Shown: positions 22,801-37,800, counted from the stretch's first letter. The stretch is DNA of 64,000 bases from Lichenostomus cassidix (GCA_008360975.2 CM039211.1:48916077-48980076), one strand, 5' to 3'. The notes: generated by a model from the sequence alone, not told the origin. A program made the numbers and translations.

Positions 22801-25800
22801 CAGTACCTCTCCAACCCTAACCAAAAATATACACCATTGTTCTCAAAGCAGGAATGCACATTTAAAACAAACAAGGAAACAAACAAACAGAAAACCCCCA
22901 TGCATGTGGTCTAACAATTCTGAGCCTCTTGCAGGCCCTCTGGCCTCTTCCTCGGAACTGAAGTGTACAAGGGCCAATCTGTTCCACCTCTTTATCACGG
23001 CTATGCCTTATCACCTGCCAGCTCCTACCATGCTTTTCACCTTGTCCCACCACGGCAAGACAAAACAACCAGTCACTGCAGCTTTCCTGCATCAGGTCTG
23101 ATAACTAGGGCTGTATGGACGTCCCGAAAAATCCCTTGCGAAGTGCAGCTGCTGGACTGTGAGTTCAGCTGGCATCATCGGTGAGGAGCAGGCATAAGGG
23201 CAGCAATGTCTGCAGGCACAGGGCATGTGTCCCGGGGGCAGGAAATGGCTTTATCTGCAAGGACACCAATATCTGTGCTCTTGTGCTTCTCAAGGGTTAC
23301 TTGACTGGAAGAACAATACCCAATTTCACCTGGAAGGAATTTTTTTTTTCTCCCCTCTAGGAATAACTCCGGAGTGGTCTTTGAGCAAAATGGCATTTTT
23401 CCAGTTCCACTTCTGAAAGGCTAAACCAGTTCTAAGTGGAACAACTGATTTTACCAAAACCGAAACCTGCCAGAAAGAGGCACTCTAGGATAAATGTTAT
23501 GCAAAAGGGACAGCACAATTTGGGGAAAGTTGAGAGACCTCAGAATTAAGGTTATTTCCTACAGTCTTTTTTGAGCCCTATGGTGAATTCATAGGATTCT
23601 GCATCCCCAATGCTGCTGCTGTTCACAACACAAAACCTACTCCATGAAATGACACAGAACACTGGAGCTGGCATAGCCTGGCAAAGCATAAGGAATCAGA
23701 ACCATCATGCTGGAGATAAAATAAAGCTTATGTAAGTGGAATACTAAAGTGCAAAATAAACTGCTGACTTTCACTCCAGCAACATTTGCCCTGGTCCTTT
23801 AATGATTCCTATGTCTCCTGCCTGAGCTCTTCCAAGTTCAAGTCCAGGTGGGTGGGTCCAAACCATGGCTACATACCCCCACCACTAGCTACAAAGAGAT
23901 ACCTACTGAAGGGTTTGAGCAGGGAAACAGATGTACTTCCCTTGCTCCCTCGCCTAACCTTCCACTGATTTTGGTTCAGTATTCATTTTGAGCCCACCTT
24001 CTGGTATACACCATGTTCCCAGGGAAGGACCACTAGCACTAGGTCCATGACCATCTCACCAGATTTCTATCACCACGTATGTGCCTAGAAGGACTGTGCC
24101 AGTTTTTGGTCATCCTCTTTCATTCAGTATCCCCCAGGACCACCAGCTGTGCACTGACAATGTTTATTGGGGATAGACTTCTCCACGTTTCACTTCTGGT
24201 ATGGGTTAAAATGGCTTTTGCTTGCATATGAGCTGTCATCTAACCAAGCCTTCCCGCAATGCACTTGTGTCTTCTGCAGTGCTTGCTACTACTTGCACCT
24301 TTCCATCACCTACCAACCTGTGATGATGCCAGATTTCCTGCCAAGATACCAGTGGGATGATTACAGCAAAAACCAGGTTCCTGTGAGATGCGAGATGCCT
24401 CCAGAAACACCACTGTGTTAAGATTCCCCACTCAGACCCACATTTGCAAATGAATAGGATCACTCTCCTTAAAACCATGTAAAACATACAATACTGATTT
24501 TCTGTCAGTTCAGGTTCCTAATCAAGGTGTCAGGAAATACAAAAATCAAATGCAGGATTTGTGATTGCATTAGGACATCATTTCACCAAACAATTTTGTA
24601 ACAATAAAAGATTACCAACTTAAAAGAGTCTTTACTCATAAACTTCTGTTAACTGATGTTGTGCGAGCATCCTTTAACAGCTGCATTTCTCCCCTTCTTG
24701 CATATTTCATTTTGCTGTGGATTGTTCCACTGTTTTCAAAAAACTGATGTCAGGCTGATGGATTTGCAGCCACCCACATTCCCACACTCATTTTTCTTGA
24801 AACACTGGCATGGTATCAGCTTTCTTTCAAGATTTAGGAATTTCCCCAGTGTTAAAGAGACTTACTGGAAATCAGAGTGGGTCAGGTTGGAAGGGACTGC
24901 AGTGGGTCATGTGGCCCACCCACTCTGCTCAGCAGAGTCATCCTACAACACATTGTACAGGATCGTGTCCAGACAGCTCTTGAATATTTCCAGGAAGGGA
25001 GACTCCACAGATCCTCAGCCAAGTTGGGGTTTTTCCTCTTTTTTTTTTTCACCTAATACTGCATGTGAGTTCTCCAGCCCTACGGATTTTCAGTTCCTCT
25101 CAGGACTGAAATGTCGCCATATCCATATACAGCTATAATACTATCAGTCCTTTTCAAAGCAAGGATCAAGAAAAATTATTGAGCATTTCTTCCTATATTC
25201 CATATGTAGAGTTATTATTCCATAATGGGTGAAATTATTGTTAACTCTGTGTGTTTCTAACACAATTTAAAACCCTCCCAATTTTAAGATTTTTGATTAA
25301 TTTTAATCTTCACACAAACTTGTATTTCTAAAAAGAAAATGTGATTTGTGTGGAAAAAACCAAGGAGAGAGCAATTTCATCCAGAAGACTGCAGCTTGGC
25401 ATAGTAAGTTTCTCAGTCTTACACAGAGCCCCAGTCTAGATCCAGCTAAGAGAAGCTGAAATACCTCTGATTTCAGTAGAACTGGAGAAGGCACATTTTG
25501 TTCACATTTAGTGAACACTTAATAAAAATGATCTGCTGCCCACATTTAGTATGCACCTTAACAATCCTCCTAATATAGCAAAAGAAATAAAACCTACAGA
25601 AAACAGTATTTTATTTCCACAATTAATTTAAGCTCCAGGCTTTCAATAAGACATCTACAGCAGCAAATTCAACTTTCAATGTCTTCTGTCACTGACTACA
25701 GCAGAGTAGTCCATCTTTTTATGTGAGCTGGGGGGGGGCAATGCTTGTTCTTTCTTTTCCTGCACTTTTGGTCATTGTAACACAGCTACAGTGATCTTAC

Positions 25801-28800
25801 TCAAATCTTTATTGGCAAAAAATAATTAATGGCTTTGGAAAAGAAAATACATTCAAAATCTTTGAATATGGCTTCGACTCTGTGGAGGTGCTAGGCACTA
25901 TTTTAATGCTCCAGGATATGTTTGTCCACACTGATCTGAGACACCAGGATTATCTACATATGTAAAGTTATTAGCATGTGTGACAGCTAACAGGATCAGG
26001 ACCAATAAAATCGGTGCTTCAGAAAACTAGGAGCATGAGAAACAGGGACCATTTTCAATCCTCAGTATAAAAGCTGGGAGCATGACTACTGTGTGTGTGT
26101 ATCTATGTATGCATGTTTACTGTGTGTGCATATCTATGTATACATGTTATTATTCACCTTGAGACACATGATTTGAGAAGGAAATTTACAAATATTTAAC
26201 TCTTTGTGTTCAGACATCCAACATGCTACTGAAGTGAGTAATGGAGACAAAAGTAAAAATCAACACAACTTTAAAAAAAAAAGAAGAAGAAATTAAAAAT
26301 GACAGGAAATTAGGAGAGCAAACCAGATTTCTGGACGGTGATGGAAAACAGCCCAGACACTTGCAGGGGCAAAGAAGCAAATTCAGAGGCAGAGAAAGAA
26401 ACTTGGTGTGGATTAAATCTAAAGGGATTTAAGTCATTAACAAGAGATCAAAGAAAACATTAGAAGGGAGGGAAAGCTTTACAAGTGTCTGAGATAGGAG
26501 ACCTTGGAGGAAATATGACTAGGATAAAATCACTATGGCTTACACTAAAAATAATAAAGGGAGTAGGATGATGGTTGGAATTAGCTGGAGTCCATGCATG
26601 GTTATAAGCCATTACAATGACAGAAACTCGAAAGGTTTCTAAAACAGACCAACTAGAAATAACAGGAAGGCTTTTTCACTCTACCTAATATGTGATGCAA
26701 AAACTAGTATCAGGAGAAGTGACAAAACACTGCAGACACTCAGCAGGCCTGAGCAAGTGAGCAAGAATCACATACATGTGCATAACTTTTGTACACAACT
26801 CTCAGTGTAGCAAGGATGCAACAACATTTGCACCCACAAAATCTGCTTCAATGCAAATGTAAATTGATCACTAATGACTGTTGTTCATGCATAACTGACA
26901 GAAATGCAGAGTGACTGGAACTACAACTGCCTAACATCTACTGAGATTCAGCTGTGCCCATTACTACAGACATCCAAATCAGCAAATAGTGGTTTATTCT
27001 GTAAGCAATAAAATAGTACTACTAAAGACTAGAGACAGCAATTAAAAAAAAAAAAAAAAAGAAAATCAGATGACCAATCTCACTGCAAAGGAAGTGAAGC
27101 TCAGTATTTCAGTATTTAACTGACTATCTGCAAGCTCTTCAAGAAAACACAAGACAGATGTGCAGGAACAGTGTTTGTTATTTAAATAAAGAAGTCATTC
27201 ACAACCCTGATTAAGACTAGCAGGTACGCAAACTCAGAAGAAAGTTTGGTAAAGTTGAATGAAACAGAGGAATTAGAAGAAGTGTACAAAAAAGTATTCC
27301 TACAAAAGAAACCTTCAAAACTGCATTTTAACTCCCATGTTATTAAGTGGCAAATCTACTGCAAATGGAAAATGGGTGAACAGGCTGAAATAGGAAGTTA
27401 GTTGATAAATTAAGCAAATGAAAGCAGTCTTCAAGGTACAAGAAAGCATGTGAAACAAAATGTGAAGCAAGCAATCAAATCAGTGCTCAGTTAGGGAAGC
27501 GTGCAGTACTCCTCACTCCTCACATCTTTTCTTTAAAACAAAGAGCCCCACACATTCAGAGAAGTTAAAATAACTGTTTCAAGGACACAGAAAGGAACAA
27601 GAGGTTAGCTTCAGATAGCATAATAATGTGCCCACGGATAGTAAATTCTTAGAAATTCCTAGTACATTTTCTGCTCCTGCTGCATTCCTTATCTCAGTGT
27701 TCATAGTAACACAGATAACTCTCTAAACCTGAATGCACATATGCGTATGCCAGTGCGACAGAGAGCTTCCAAGGCACAAAGAACAATAGGATGCGCTGAA
27801 CAGCCCTGATTCCTTAGGTGGTAAGAAAATCTGGTGGTAGGACACTGTACATGGCAAAGTCTGTCCAGCACACAGCAAACACTGCTTCGCAGCTATCTTG
27901 ATCTAACCATAGCCCTATGTCTGGAAACCCCACGCGGTGTGAGAAAAGTTGGAGAGCAAGATGCTGAAAACACATAAAGCCCTATGATGGAAGTATTTCT
28001 GAAAATTAAAAAAGCCCTAAAAAAAGTCTACTCCAAATCCTTTGGGGAAAAAAAAAATCTCTTCTGAAATGAGAAAGAAGGATAGAAGTAACTGCTGAGC
28101 TTCCTGTGGTTTTTTTACCTCCATCTCAGGAGTGAGCAGCCTTTCTCTCTCAAAGTAAGGAAGCCTGGGTAGGTCATGATTGGTCCCTGGCACCCTTGCC
28201 TCCTTGGCACGCTGCAGAAAGCGCTCCCGAGCCCCTGCCTCTGGTGAAGACAGCCCTAGACAAGACTCGGAGTATCACCTGCACAGAAAAAGAAAAGCTA
28301 TCTTCTCCAAGGTTTTTCCAAAACTGTTCACAATTCTATGTGTTTTTACACTTCCGCTGCAGCTTCACTTAGGACTGAAAGCCTGATGGGAAAAATAAAA
28401 CTTCTTAATTCAGACTTTTAGAACTGCTGCTTTTTCTACTTTGTTTCACCAGTATGACAGAAATACCACTCTTCTGACAAGAGTCTGTGCCTCACTGAAT
28501 AAACATGTCCAGCACTTCAGACATTAGCTCAGTTAAAACACAGGCACATACACACGTGTAGGCATGCAAAGCTGCAATAATGAGTATTACTGGAAAAGAC
28601 GAGTAAGGAAAGTGCAAGCTTTGCAAGAGAACTGGAGAATTAACTGGAAACATCTAATCAGGGATGCAGAACCCTGTAACATTATGATTTATTTAAGGCA
28701 ATCAAACAATGGCTAGAGGCAATGAATCATAGAGGAGATGACAAAGCTGCAGGAGATTTCCGTCATCTACTTTAACCTGCACATTGATCAGAGTTTACCC

Positions 28801-31800
28801 CCATATTAATCACTTGAGATCATAATCTAACACACTCCTAAACACCTCTCCTGATTATGCTTCACTTACCCCCTTGTCCTTATGCAGGTCACTCTGTTGC
28901 TAATTGCACTTCTAGTTAGGAAAAAAAGTGTCTAGTGTCTAATTTAATTTTGCCTTTTTTAGTTTCAAGCCGTTGCTCCTTGTTATGCTGTCTCAAGCAC
29001 TGTAAATAATCCCTCCCCCTCCTCCATATTATTACCTCTCAAATATTTATAGACTGTTTATATCCACCCTTAGTCTCCTTTTCTACAAGCAATGCATCAT
29101 TTTTGTCATCCTTCCCTCTATCCTTTCAGATTTATCTATGTCCTTTTATAATGAGATGCTCAGAACTCCTCTACTATTTTCCCAAGTACAGTGAACCCAA
29201 AGCAGCAGAGAGAAGCTGAAATGCCCACTGCTTCTTGCTTCATAGGCAATGCCTTTTCACACAGCTCAGAGCAAAACACGTTATTCTGAAACGAACTGAA
29301 AATTACAAAGCCATGGCCACCACACTGTGGAGTGCTTCATTCATTGCATACCTGTATCAGTCAGGAATTTAACAAGCCTATTAAAGACAAGTTTTATCCT
29401 ACATCAAGGAAAGATTGGTCAAAGCTCCCATAATATTTACTTAGTCCAGCTTGAAAGAGATTTAGTAACTAAGAAAACTACTATACAGGCAGAAGACCAC
29501 CTCCAGCAACTGCTTCCCAAAGACAAAATCTAACTTGCGCTGTGGAAATCGTGTTAATCCAAGAGAGGCAAGTCCAAGTTCACAATCTCTTACAAGAGTC
29601 ACATGCAAATGTGATTCTTTTTCTGTCATCTTAACTGCAATGAACTGGAGAAAACCAGATAATGATGATGATGATGATGGATTAGTTATTCACAGGTGAA
29701 GGATGCAATACTTCTCTCTTCACTAGCTGTTACAATCCAGTAAAGAAAGGTAATGTTTAACTGTACTTCTTATTTTTGAACACAGATTTGCTGACTGTGG
29801 GAGAAGTCAGGGAAAAACACCAGGAAGCAATGGAAGAAGGTGGCAGCACCAGGAGGTAGCCAGTAACTAAAGCTGGTAAAGAAGCAGCCACGGGTGCAGC
29901 AGGAGAAAATCATCCTTAGAAAGTAGTGAGGAGACCAACGGAAGAGAAAAGAGCAGGGGGGTTGACTGGTAACCACTGCAGACCCAGCAAGATCTCTGAG
30001 GGCATGCAGCCATGATGTTAGTCCTGGCACAGGCACGCAAAGCAGCTAATGCCCCCTTCTTACTGCTCAGCCCTGCAGGGGCTGCTGCCACCTGAACTAT
30101 CAATCCCCTCCACCACCTGTCAACCCCTATGATGCTAATTATTTGTTTAAAATAATCTACCATTGAGTATTACTAGGTCAAAAGAGTCAGGATTTCTATC
30201 ACAGGCTTGCAAATGCTTATCAGTATTGAGGCTGGGTGAATGTCGAATTTCAGTATGTTGACTTCATGTCAAAACAAGGACACAGAAATTTCAGAGATTC
30301 ACAGAACAGTTTAGTTTGGAAAGGACCTTTGGAGACCAGCTGGCCCAAATGTTACTCAAACAGAGTAACAGAGCCAGCTTCCCAGTTGGATCATGTTGCT
30401 TATGCACCACGCAGCCAAGTTTTGAGTCTCCCCAAGCAGGAAGCTTCTCTGGATAACCTGTTTCAACCCCTAAGCACTCTCACAGTGAAATGGCCATGGC
30501 AGATTTCTCATGATCAGTTGACTAAAATGAGGCTTTTCCAATGAAACTGAAATTCTGAAAGCATATGTCACTATACGACAAATACTTTTAAAGAACGTTC
30601 TTTCAATAAGAAAATTTCTTCACTTTTTTTAAACCAGGCTATGGTATCTTCTGATTATAACATCTAATTTTTTTAAATTCATCACCTAAGGAGCACAACC
30701 GCAAGATCATGACATTGATTTTTGAAATCACAACACAGTTATCAAAAAAGTAAAGAAGAGTAAAGAGTATCAAAAGAGTAAAGAAGGCCTGGTAGGGTTT
30801 TCACACTAGGGCACTGCAAATTCAAAGGGATCTTGGTGCCATCATACATTAGGCATTGTATTACTGCTGACCCCAGTATGGCCTGTATTTATGAGCATAT
30901 AAAACCCATTCAATTTGTCAAAGAGTTTCAAAATGAAGGCACCACTTACGTTAGACAAAAAAGTACTATATTGTTTCTGTCATACATAATACATGTAACA
31001 AAGGGAAATAACAAATACAAGCTTACTAATCACAATTGCTGAAAATTATACGTTTGTCAGGGAGTGATACTGAGAAGGCACCTGAACACTCCTGTCATTG
31101 CACAGACAACAAGAAAACAACCACAACAGAGCATGGGAGGAGGAGCTAACATTTTGCATCATACAGTAATCCCATCTATACTGGATGCTTCTAAATTGGG
31201 CCAACAACACTACCAAGCAGCAGAAAGAAGGGGTGCTTTTCAGCACCTTCTAGGTGATGTACATTGCAGCCACTCCACTGCCAATGCCAAACATGACCTT
31301 AGTCTGTGATGAAGACCAAATATAATGACGAAAAGGTGAAATCCTTCCTTCAGCATTAGCAGCTTGCTTTTTTCAGCAAACTCTAAGGTGTTTAATGACC
31401 ACATCTGCCTCCCCTCTCTGCACCCTGGTGACTTCTAACTATTAAAATGGCAGAGGCTCCGAACTGACACAGACCCCTGAAGAATACAGGTGTTATAAAC
31501 TGAGCATGTCTGAAAAGCACAAGCTAAATGCTTCACCATAGTCTTTTCTAAATTTTGCACATCTGTTAACCTAACAAGATATACCTATCCTACAAAAGGA
31601 AGGACAATTACTTCAAATGCACTGGAGTAACAACTTTTGCTGCTCTGTACAATTAAATGGCCTTTTCTTTCAGAAACCTGCAACTTTTTAAGAGAAAACG
31701 CACAGGAACAAAAAATTATGTCTGTAAGACATTCTACAAATGCCCTGGGACCATGGTCTGCTCCCTTCCTTCTACCCTGCAAATTCTCAGTTTGTTTTTG

Positions 31801-34800
31801 AGTGGGAAGATACACTCCATCCAAAGTAAACATGCTTGACATGGTTAATGCTTAAACACCTATGTTATGACCATGGTAATTCATTTTTCTCCTTTTCAAA
31901 AACAGCATGTCACAATGGAATCTGAAGAACTGCGTCCGGTCTCCAGCTGTCATACTGTTTCTGATCTGCTAATAAAATGGATACAGCAAGCAATGACTCT
32001 CTCTGGCACTATGTCTGATTTGTGTGACTCCTTCACAAATTACTCCTCTGCTGGCAAACAATGCTCTGCGTGATGGAGTCCAAAAGAAGAACTGCTCTCA
32101 TGAAGCCAAAATCCTTAGAGAAGGAACAGAATTACCACTGTCCCATCACCTCTTGCCCAATCTCATGTGAGTCATACAGGACACACTGCACTCCCAGGAG
32201 CCACTGCTTCCCCTGGGGCTTGCAGGGAACTGCTGACTCCCACCTGCCATGAAGGGTTTCACCTTCTCTGCTTGCTTTAATTACTATAAATTCCTGAAAA
32301 ATCAGCACCTCAGCCTACCAACCTGAGACAATGACACTTGCTCTGATGGGGTCTCTCATTTTGCTTGCAGCTTATGGTACCAATAAAATCATAAAACAGC
32401 AATACAAGAATCCATCAAGTACCTGGTTCTGAAATAACCCAACACCTAAAGCAAGAACTTCATGTCAAATGGCAATTTCTCACCTTGAAAAAAAAATGGT
32501 TTTTTACTAAAAAAAAAAAAAAAAGGACAAGGATATTCAGGCTGTATTCCTCACCAAAGACTGTACTCAGACACCTGGTAAAGCTACCCTACAGGCGTGG
32601 ATAAATGCAGAGCACTTTCTCCAGCTTCAGAGTCAGCATGCAGTCACTGGTATAAATTAAAACCCATGAGTACTTACACTGCCTTCAACAGGTGAACCTA
32701 CTAAAATTATGAGGGACATAACTTTATTTATACACTGTAGTCACCTTTGAGCTAAGCACAAATGTCTGTTGCTACTCAGGTGCCTAAAAGCAAAACTGTG
32801 AACATGATTTCCTACTCATTCACAGACACTTCCATCTCTGGTGACTGTGTCACCAGAACAATGTGGACCCTGTCTTGATTCTTCACTGAAATCACATCTT
32901 CTTTCTGGAGATGAAGCTGCCTATTTCAAATGTTGTCACTCACAAACAGTTATTTAGTAGATGGTAGTTATTTAGTAAAATACTTGAGAAACAATGTATT
33001 TAAATTGCTCAAAATCCATTGTAAGAAAGATGAGTGCTCCGACCAAAAATAGTCAAGCAATTCATATTACTTTAAAATTAGGCATTTTTATGCTTTCAAG
33101 TCCTTATTTGAACATGTGAATTGCCTTAAGCTTGTATGGTCAATGTTTTTCATTAAAATACCATCATTTATTCAATTAATTAGCAGTTATGAAAATAGGA
33201 TTAATAAATTAAATACTGTCATTTAAAAAACATTACAATCAAAGCTTACGCCAGTTTTGTCAACAGTAAAATTATTTCATTCTTTGGCCTTTCCGTGTAA
33301 GCAAGGATCTTCTTGTTCTCCTGAGTTACACACAATCTCTATACATTACTGAATATACTACTTTAATCTTTAGCCAGGTTTTTCCATGTCTATAGACAAA
33401 GCATGCAGTAATGCAAATACGAAAGGAGTAACTGCATCAATTCAAAGGTGACACTAACATAATGAAAACAAAAAAGCTAATAAAAAGCTATTTATTGCTT
33501 TATTAAGCAGTTCTTTCAAAAGCTTCCCAAAAAATTCCTCTACAATGGTCTGAAACTGCATGTCTGCACTAGATCCAACAAATCCATCTGACAAGACTTT
33601 TAATGGCCTGCAAAACAGAATAACATCACCTGACAGATACACACACGCACTGTCCTTTTATTAGTTAACGCAAGGCCCAGTTTAGAATCATCTGGGCTGA
33701 CAAGTATATTCACCTGTATTACTGACATGTGCATAGATTATTAAAAATGAATGAAATTTCCTTCTCCTTTTATCTCTATTTGTTTGCTGTTTTTTTCTGT
33801 CTAGACACAAATAATCAATTACACCAGCTTCTTTCTTATATATCTTCAATCGCTGTATCTGCCAGGCGTAGCTAGAAAAGGGGAAAAGCAATTTGCATAG
33901 GAAAATCGTTTTGCCTACAATCTTCACTTGCCTAGCATCTTCAAGTCCCATCTGTGCTTAGCTGTGCTTTCACTGAATCTACAGACAAATACTGTTTTAT
34001 GTTATTGTTTTTTTTGAGTTTTGTTTTACAAGCGTGAAATGCAATACAATAAGCTGTAGTAACAGAGAAGGACTAAATCAATATTTCGCAGTTCATCACA
34101 CCATGCACACAGAACCAGTGTGCCACCACATCAAGTCACGTAAGATGTCTGCTGCTGCGGTTAATGACATTAACTATGTATTTGGCTTCTATACAGTTCT
34201 GAAAACTCTTAGTTCTGAAGAAGCTACGCAGCCAGCCAAAACCCACTTACCATGACTGTGGCAGCAGTAGTATTTTGGGACAAAGGACAAAAGCTTCCCA
34301 CAATTCTCTACTTGCAGTCACACACTCTATTGAATTTTATTACAGCACCAGCCTGTATAAAAGAAATTTTGATTTTCAAGTAATAATAATCAATTAAAAT
34401 ATGAAAGACTGATACTGGATTCTTCCCTTATGCTCACTGTACCAATAGTACAATGCTGTTGTTGGAGAGGGGACTTTACATAACCCTGTCACTGCAAAGA
34501 GGAGAACAGGTGCCAACAGCAGCCATAAGCAGTGCTGGCCATTGCTGCCAACCATGAGCATTGCTCTGCTTTACCTGATGGCGTACTAGCTGCTGTCATG
34601 GTTGTACTTGTTGAGTGCATTGGGCTGCTGCTTTCCAGTGAGAGGCAAGAGCTGCCACCACTGTTCTTCTTAACAAACGTCTCAGGGACACTGGGCAGGG
34701 GCACTGGGTGGCTGATTCCCAGCTCCTCTTCCTGAGCTTGCTGTCTTCTTAGTGCAACCTGGGAACAAAAGACAAGACATAGTGCATGCTCTTTGGTTTT

Positions 34801-37800
34801 GAGCACAATTTATATTGGCAACAATGAAAGACTCAGATTCAAAGCTGGTTTTTCACTCTTAGTACTTCTGAATAGCATTGATCATAGAATCATTAAGACT
34901 GGAAAATACCTCCAAGATCACTGAGCCCAATTTTCAACCAAACACCACCATATCAACTAAACGACAGCACTAACTGCCAGGTCCACTCATTTCTTCAACA
35001 CCTCCAGGGATGGTTTTTCCAGCACATCCCTGAGCAGCCCATTTCAGTGCTTGACAATCCTTTCCATTATGAAATTCTTCCTGATGCCAACCTGAACCTC
35101 CTCTGGCCCATTTCCTCTTGTCCTGTCACTGGCTGCCTGGAAGAAGAGCCCAGCCCTCACCTGGCTACAACCTCCTTTCAAGCAGTTGCAGAAGGTCCCC
35201 CCTGAACCCCCTTTTCTCCAGGCTAAACAACTCCAAGCTCCCTCAGCCACTGCTCAAATGGCTTACTCTCTAGGCCCTTCACAGAATCCAGGCAGTTGGT
35301 AAAGGAGGGTATAAAGTTATCTAAAACCAGCCCCTTTTTGTGTCCAAGCACAGATGAATAAGCCTATGAAATGCTGGTGACAGACACATCTTCCTCCACC
35401 GAGGCCAGATGAAGACTTATTACAGCTGACTACACTCCCCCAATACAGCTGCTCCTGGGACAAGCACACTGTAGAAAGTGTAGCCAATAGCCTCCTCTCT
35501 GCTGATACGCAGATGCTGGGGTTAAGAAGTTAGTCTGCTTGCAGGGTTCTGCTGTGCTTCTTATCAATATAAAGCAGATGTTCAGGAGGGCTTATACCTG
35601 CAATCTGCTGCTCTATCCAGGTTCTCCTGCTAGGTTCCCTGCTGGCTCTTTGTTGGAAATGTTGTCCTTCAAGGAAATTTCAGCATACAGTACATTGTAT
35701 GCAGAGAGCCATTATGGAAGAAGCATTGCAAATGACCATTAAAAAAAGGGTAATATAAATAAAGAGTACCATCCTGCAAGCATCTCAGACAGCATCATAC
35801 AGATTGCAGATATCTGGGCAGGCCTGGAGAAGCTGGAGCTTCCTATTTCTTTCCCAACACTAACCATGTCCCAAAGCCTAGCTGGCACTGGCCAAGCTCA
35901 TAGGCACTACACAGTCTGGACATGGGTGCAGCCAAACCATATTCATTGCTTACAGACAGCCCCTTCTGCCTCATCTGAACTAGATCTATTTAGCACATCT
36001 GTCCACCCATGCAATACATGTCTAGGAGGTATATATGACACTGCTACAGCTGCCTATCCTGCTACTTGTCAGGTGATTGATTTCCATCTTTATTCGAACC
36101 TTGGAAATCTGTTCCAGATTACAGATTGGGATCATGGGCTTTTCTTGCCACAAATTCTCCTGCATATCTTGGACAGGACTTCCCTATATTTCCATGTTCA
36201 ACAGCAACACTTTTTCCTATCAGAGATGTATAATACTAATAGAAATTAGTATTAGCCCTTGCAATAAGAGACATCCCAAACAGAAGGTGCAGACTTGCAA
36301 ACACCACTGTAACTTTGACTTCACAAGCCAATAACCTTGACCTGTAAAATTCCACCAGCATCAAGAGGCTTACTGCAGAAATATATCAAAAGGGGAAAGA
36401 CAGACTTTCAATGTCTAACGCCTACACAGATAAGGTTTAGCTAGGGAGGCTTTCAAAGCCACTTTCAAATAGGAGGCAGGGAAGAGAATACCCCCAGGAA
36501 GGCCATCACCAGAGCCTGATGAGCAGCAAAAGAGTCTGTTTTGGGAAGGACTTGCACGGGGAACACAGCACTTTGTGCTCCCTTCCCCGAAGCAAACAGC
36601 AAAGGGTTTCACTTGTATTATTCCATGGTTCACACCAGACAGAAAAAATGCATGTAACTCGGGCACAGCAATTTCTGGACTGCCATACCACCAACAAGAA
36701 GAAATTGTTTCAATGAACGAAAACTCACTCCCGCTGAGTTCTGAGGACGTTTTATATACCTGCACTGAATAATAGAATAAAAAAAGTGTGGAAGAATTTA
36801 ATCCGAGGCTGCTTAGGTTTTCAAAAGCTGTTATCCCGATACACACTTTACGCGGGATCACGAAGCGCTGAGCGCTCAGGAGCTGCAAATGGATGGGTGG
36901 GTCTGGTATCTCTGCCCTTATTCGCACAAACACCTTGTCAGCCTGCAGGGGATCATTTGCACTAACGAGGCCGTGTAATGCTCCTCGCGGAGCTGAAGTA
37001 CTCCAGCAGCCATTACACACCCAGGACTCCTCTTAGAGAATTTTGCAAGATAAAGATCAAAATGGCTAATACAGCCCTACACCGACAATGCCAGAGAGTT
37101 GTAACTTCAGCAACGCTACCCAACGAAAAAGTTAGTTCTACTCTCAGCAGGATGCCGGTAGTTTTCTTAGCGCTCAGAATACGAAGCCCTCGTTTAGATT
37201 TAAGATGATGCACCCACCCAGCTATTTGCAAAGCTACTACATACAAAACTTGGAACAATGCCGTTAAAAAAACCCAAACAATAAAAAGTTAGCAATGCGC
37301 TCAAGTAAAGCCACCCAGCATCAGGAATCGCAATTACACCGAATCTGAAACCACCACCGCAAAACATACTCGATAAGAAACTAGTTGGCTAGATAATTCA
37401 TTATCTACTAAAAAGCAAGCTGGAAAACGGCCACTGACGGTAGCTTAGGTCCCGCTCTATGCAGATTCCACGGCCGCCCGGGAGCTGTCCACCGGGCTGG
37501 ACTGTACCCGGCTCGGGGCGGCGCGGTGCGCTCGGCTGTGCGCAGCTGAGCGCACACCGCTGCCGCTCGCCACGACTGCAATCCCCCGCGCCTCTGGAGC
37601 ATCTCCAATTTTTAATGAAAAAAAAAAAAAAGAAAGACAATTAAATAACTTAAGAGAAATTCAGCGAAAAAGTCTCGCTAACATAAGAAGGCGGCGGTGT
37701 AACTCCTGACTCCAGTCCGGGACGAGGCTACCCGCGGCCGCGGTCTCGCAGCACAGCGCAGCTCGGCGCGGCCGCTCGGCCCCGACGGGCACGACACCCC

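Larger units (their letters stand above)
14562..34574 (-). other. DMRT1: DMRT1 intron 2 (about 20 kb)
   Basis: The largest intron in the window. It contains CR1 fragments at 16640-17437, 24871-25020, 28724-29190 and 30291-30490, simple repeats at 26087-26147 and 29658-29679, poly(A) runs near 27043-27060 and 32509-32524, and a DMRT1-type motif at 32988-33000. An AT-rich segment with homeodomain-type TAATTA motifs lies at 20880-21130. The remaining sequence shows no coding potential that I can support; its open frames are short and match no family I know. Confidence 0.88.

Noticed and set aside
24656..25138. 160-codon plus-strand frame
   Set aside because: Runs through a CR1 fragment and a T-rich run; no family resemblance.
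27541..27620. Possible second MIR-like fragment (TTCAGAGAAGTTAAAATAAC)
   Set aside because: Only one short block resembles MIR; too weak to call.
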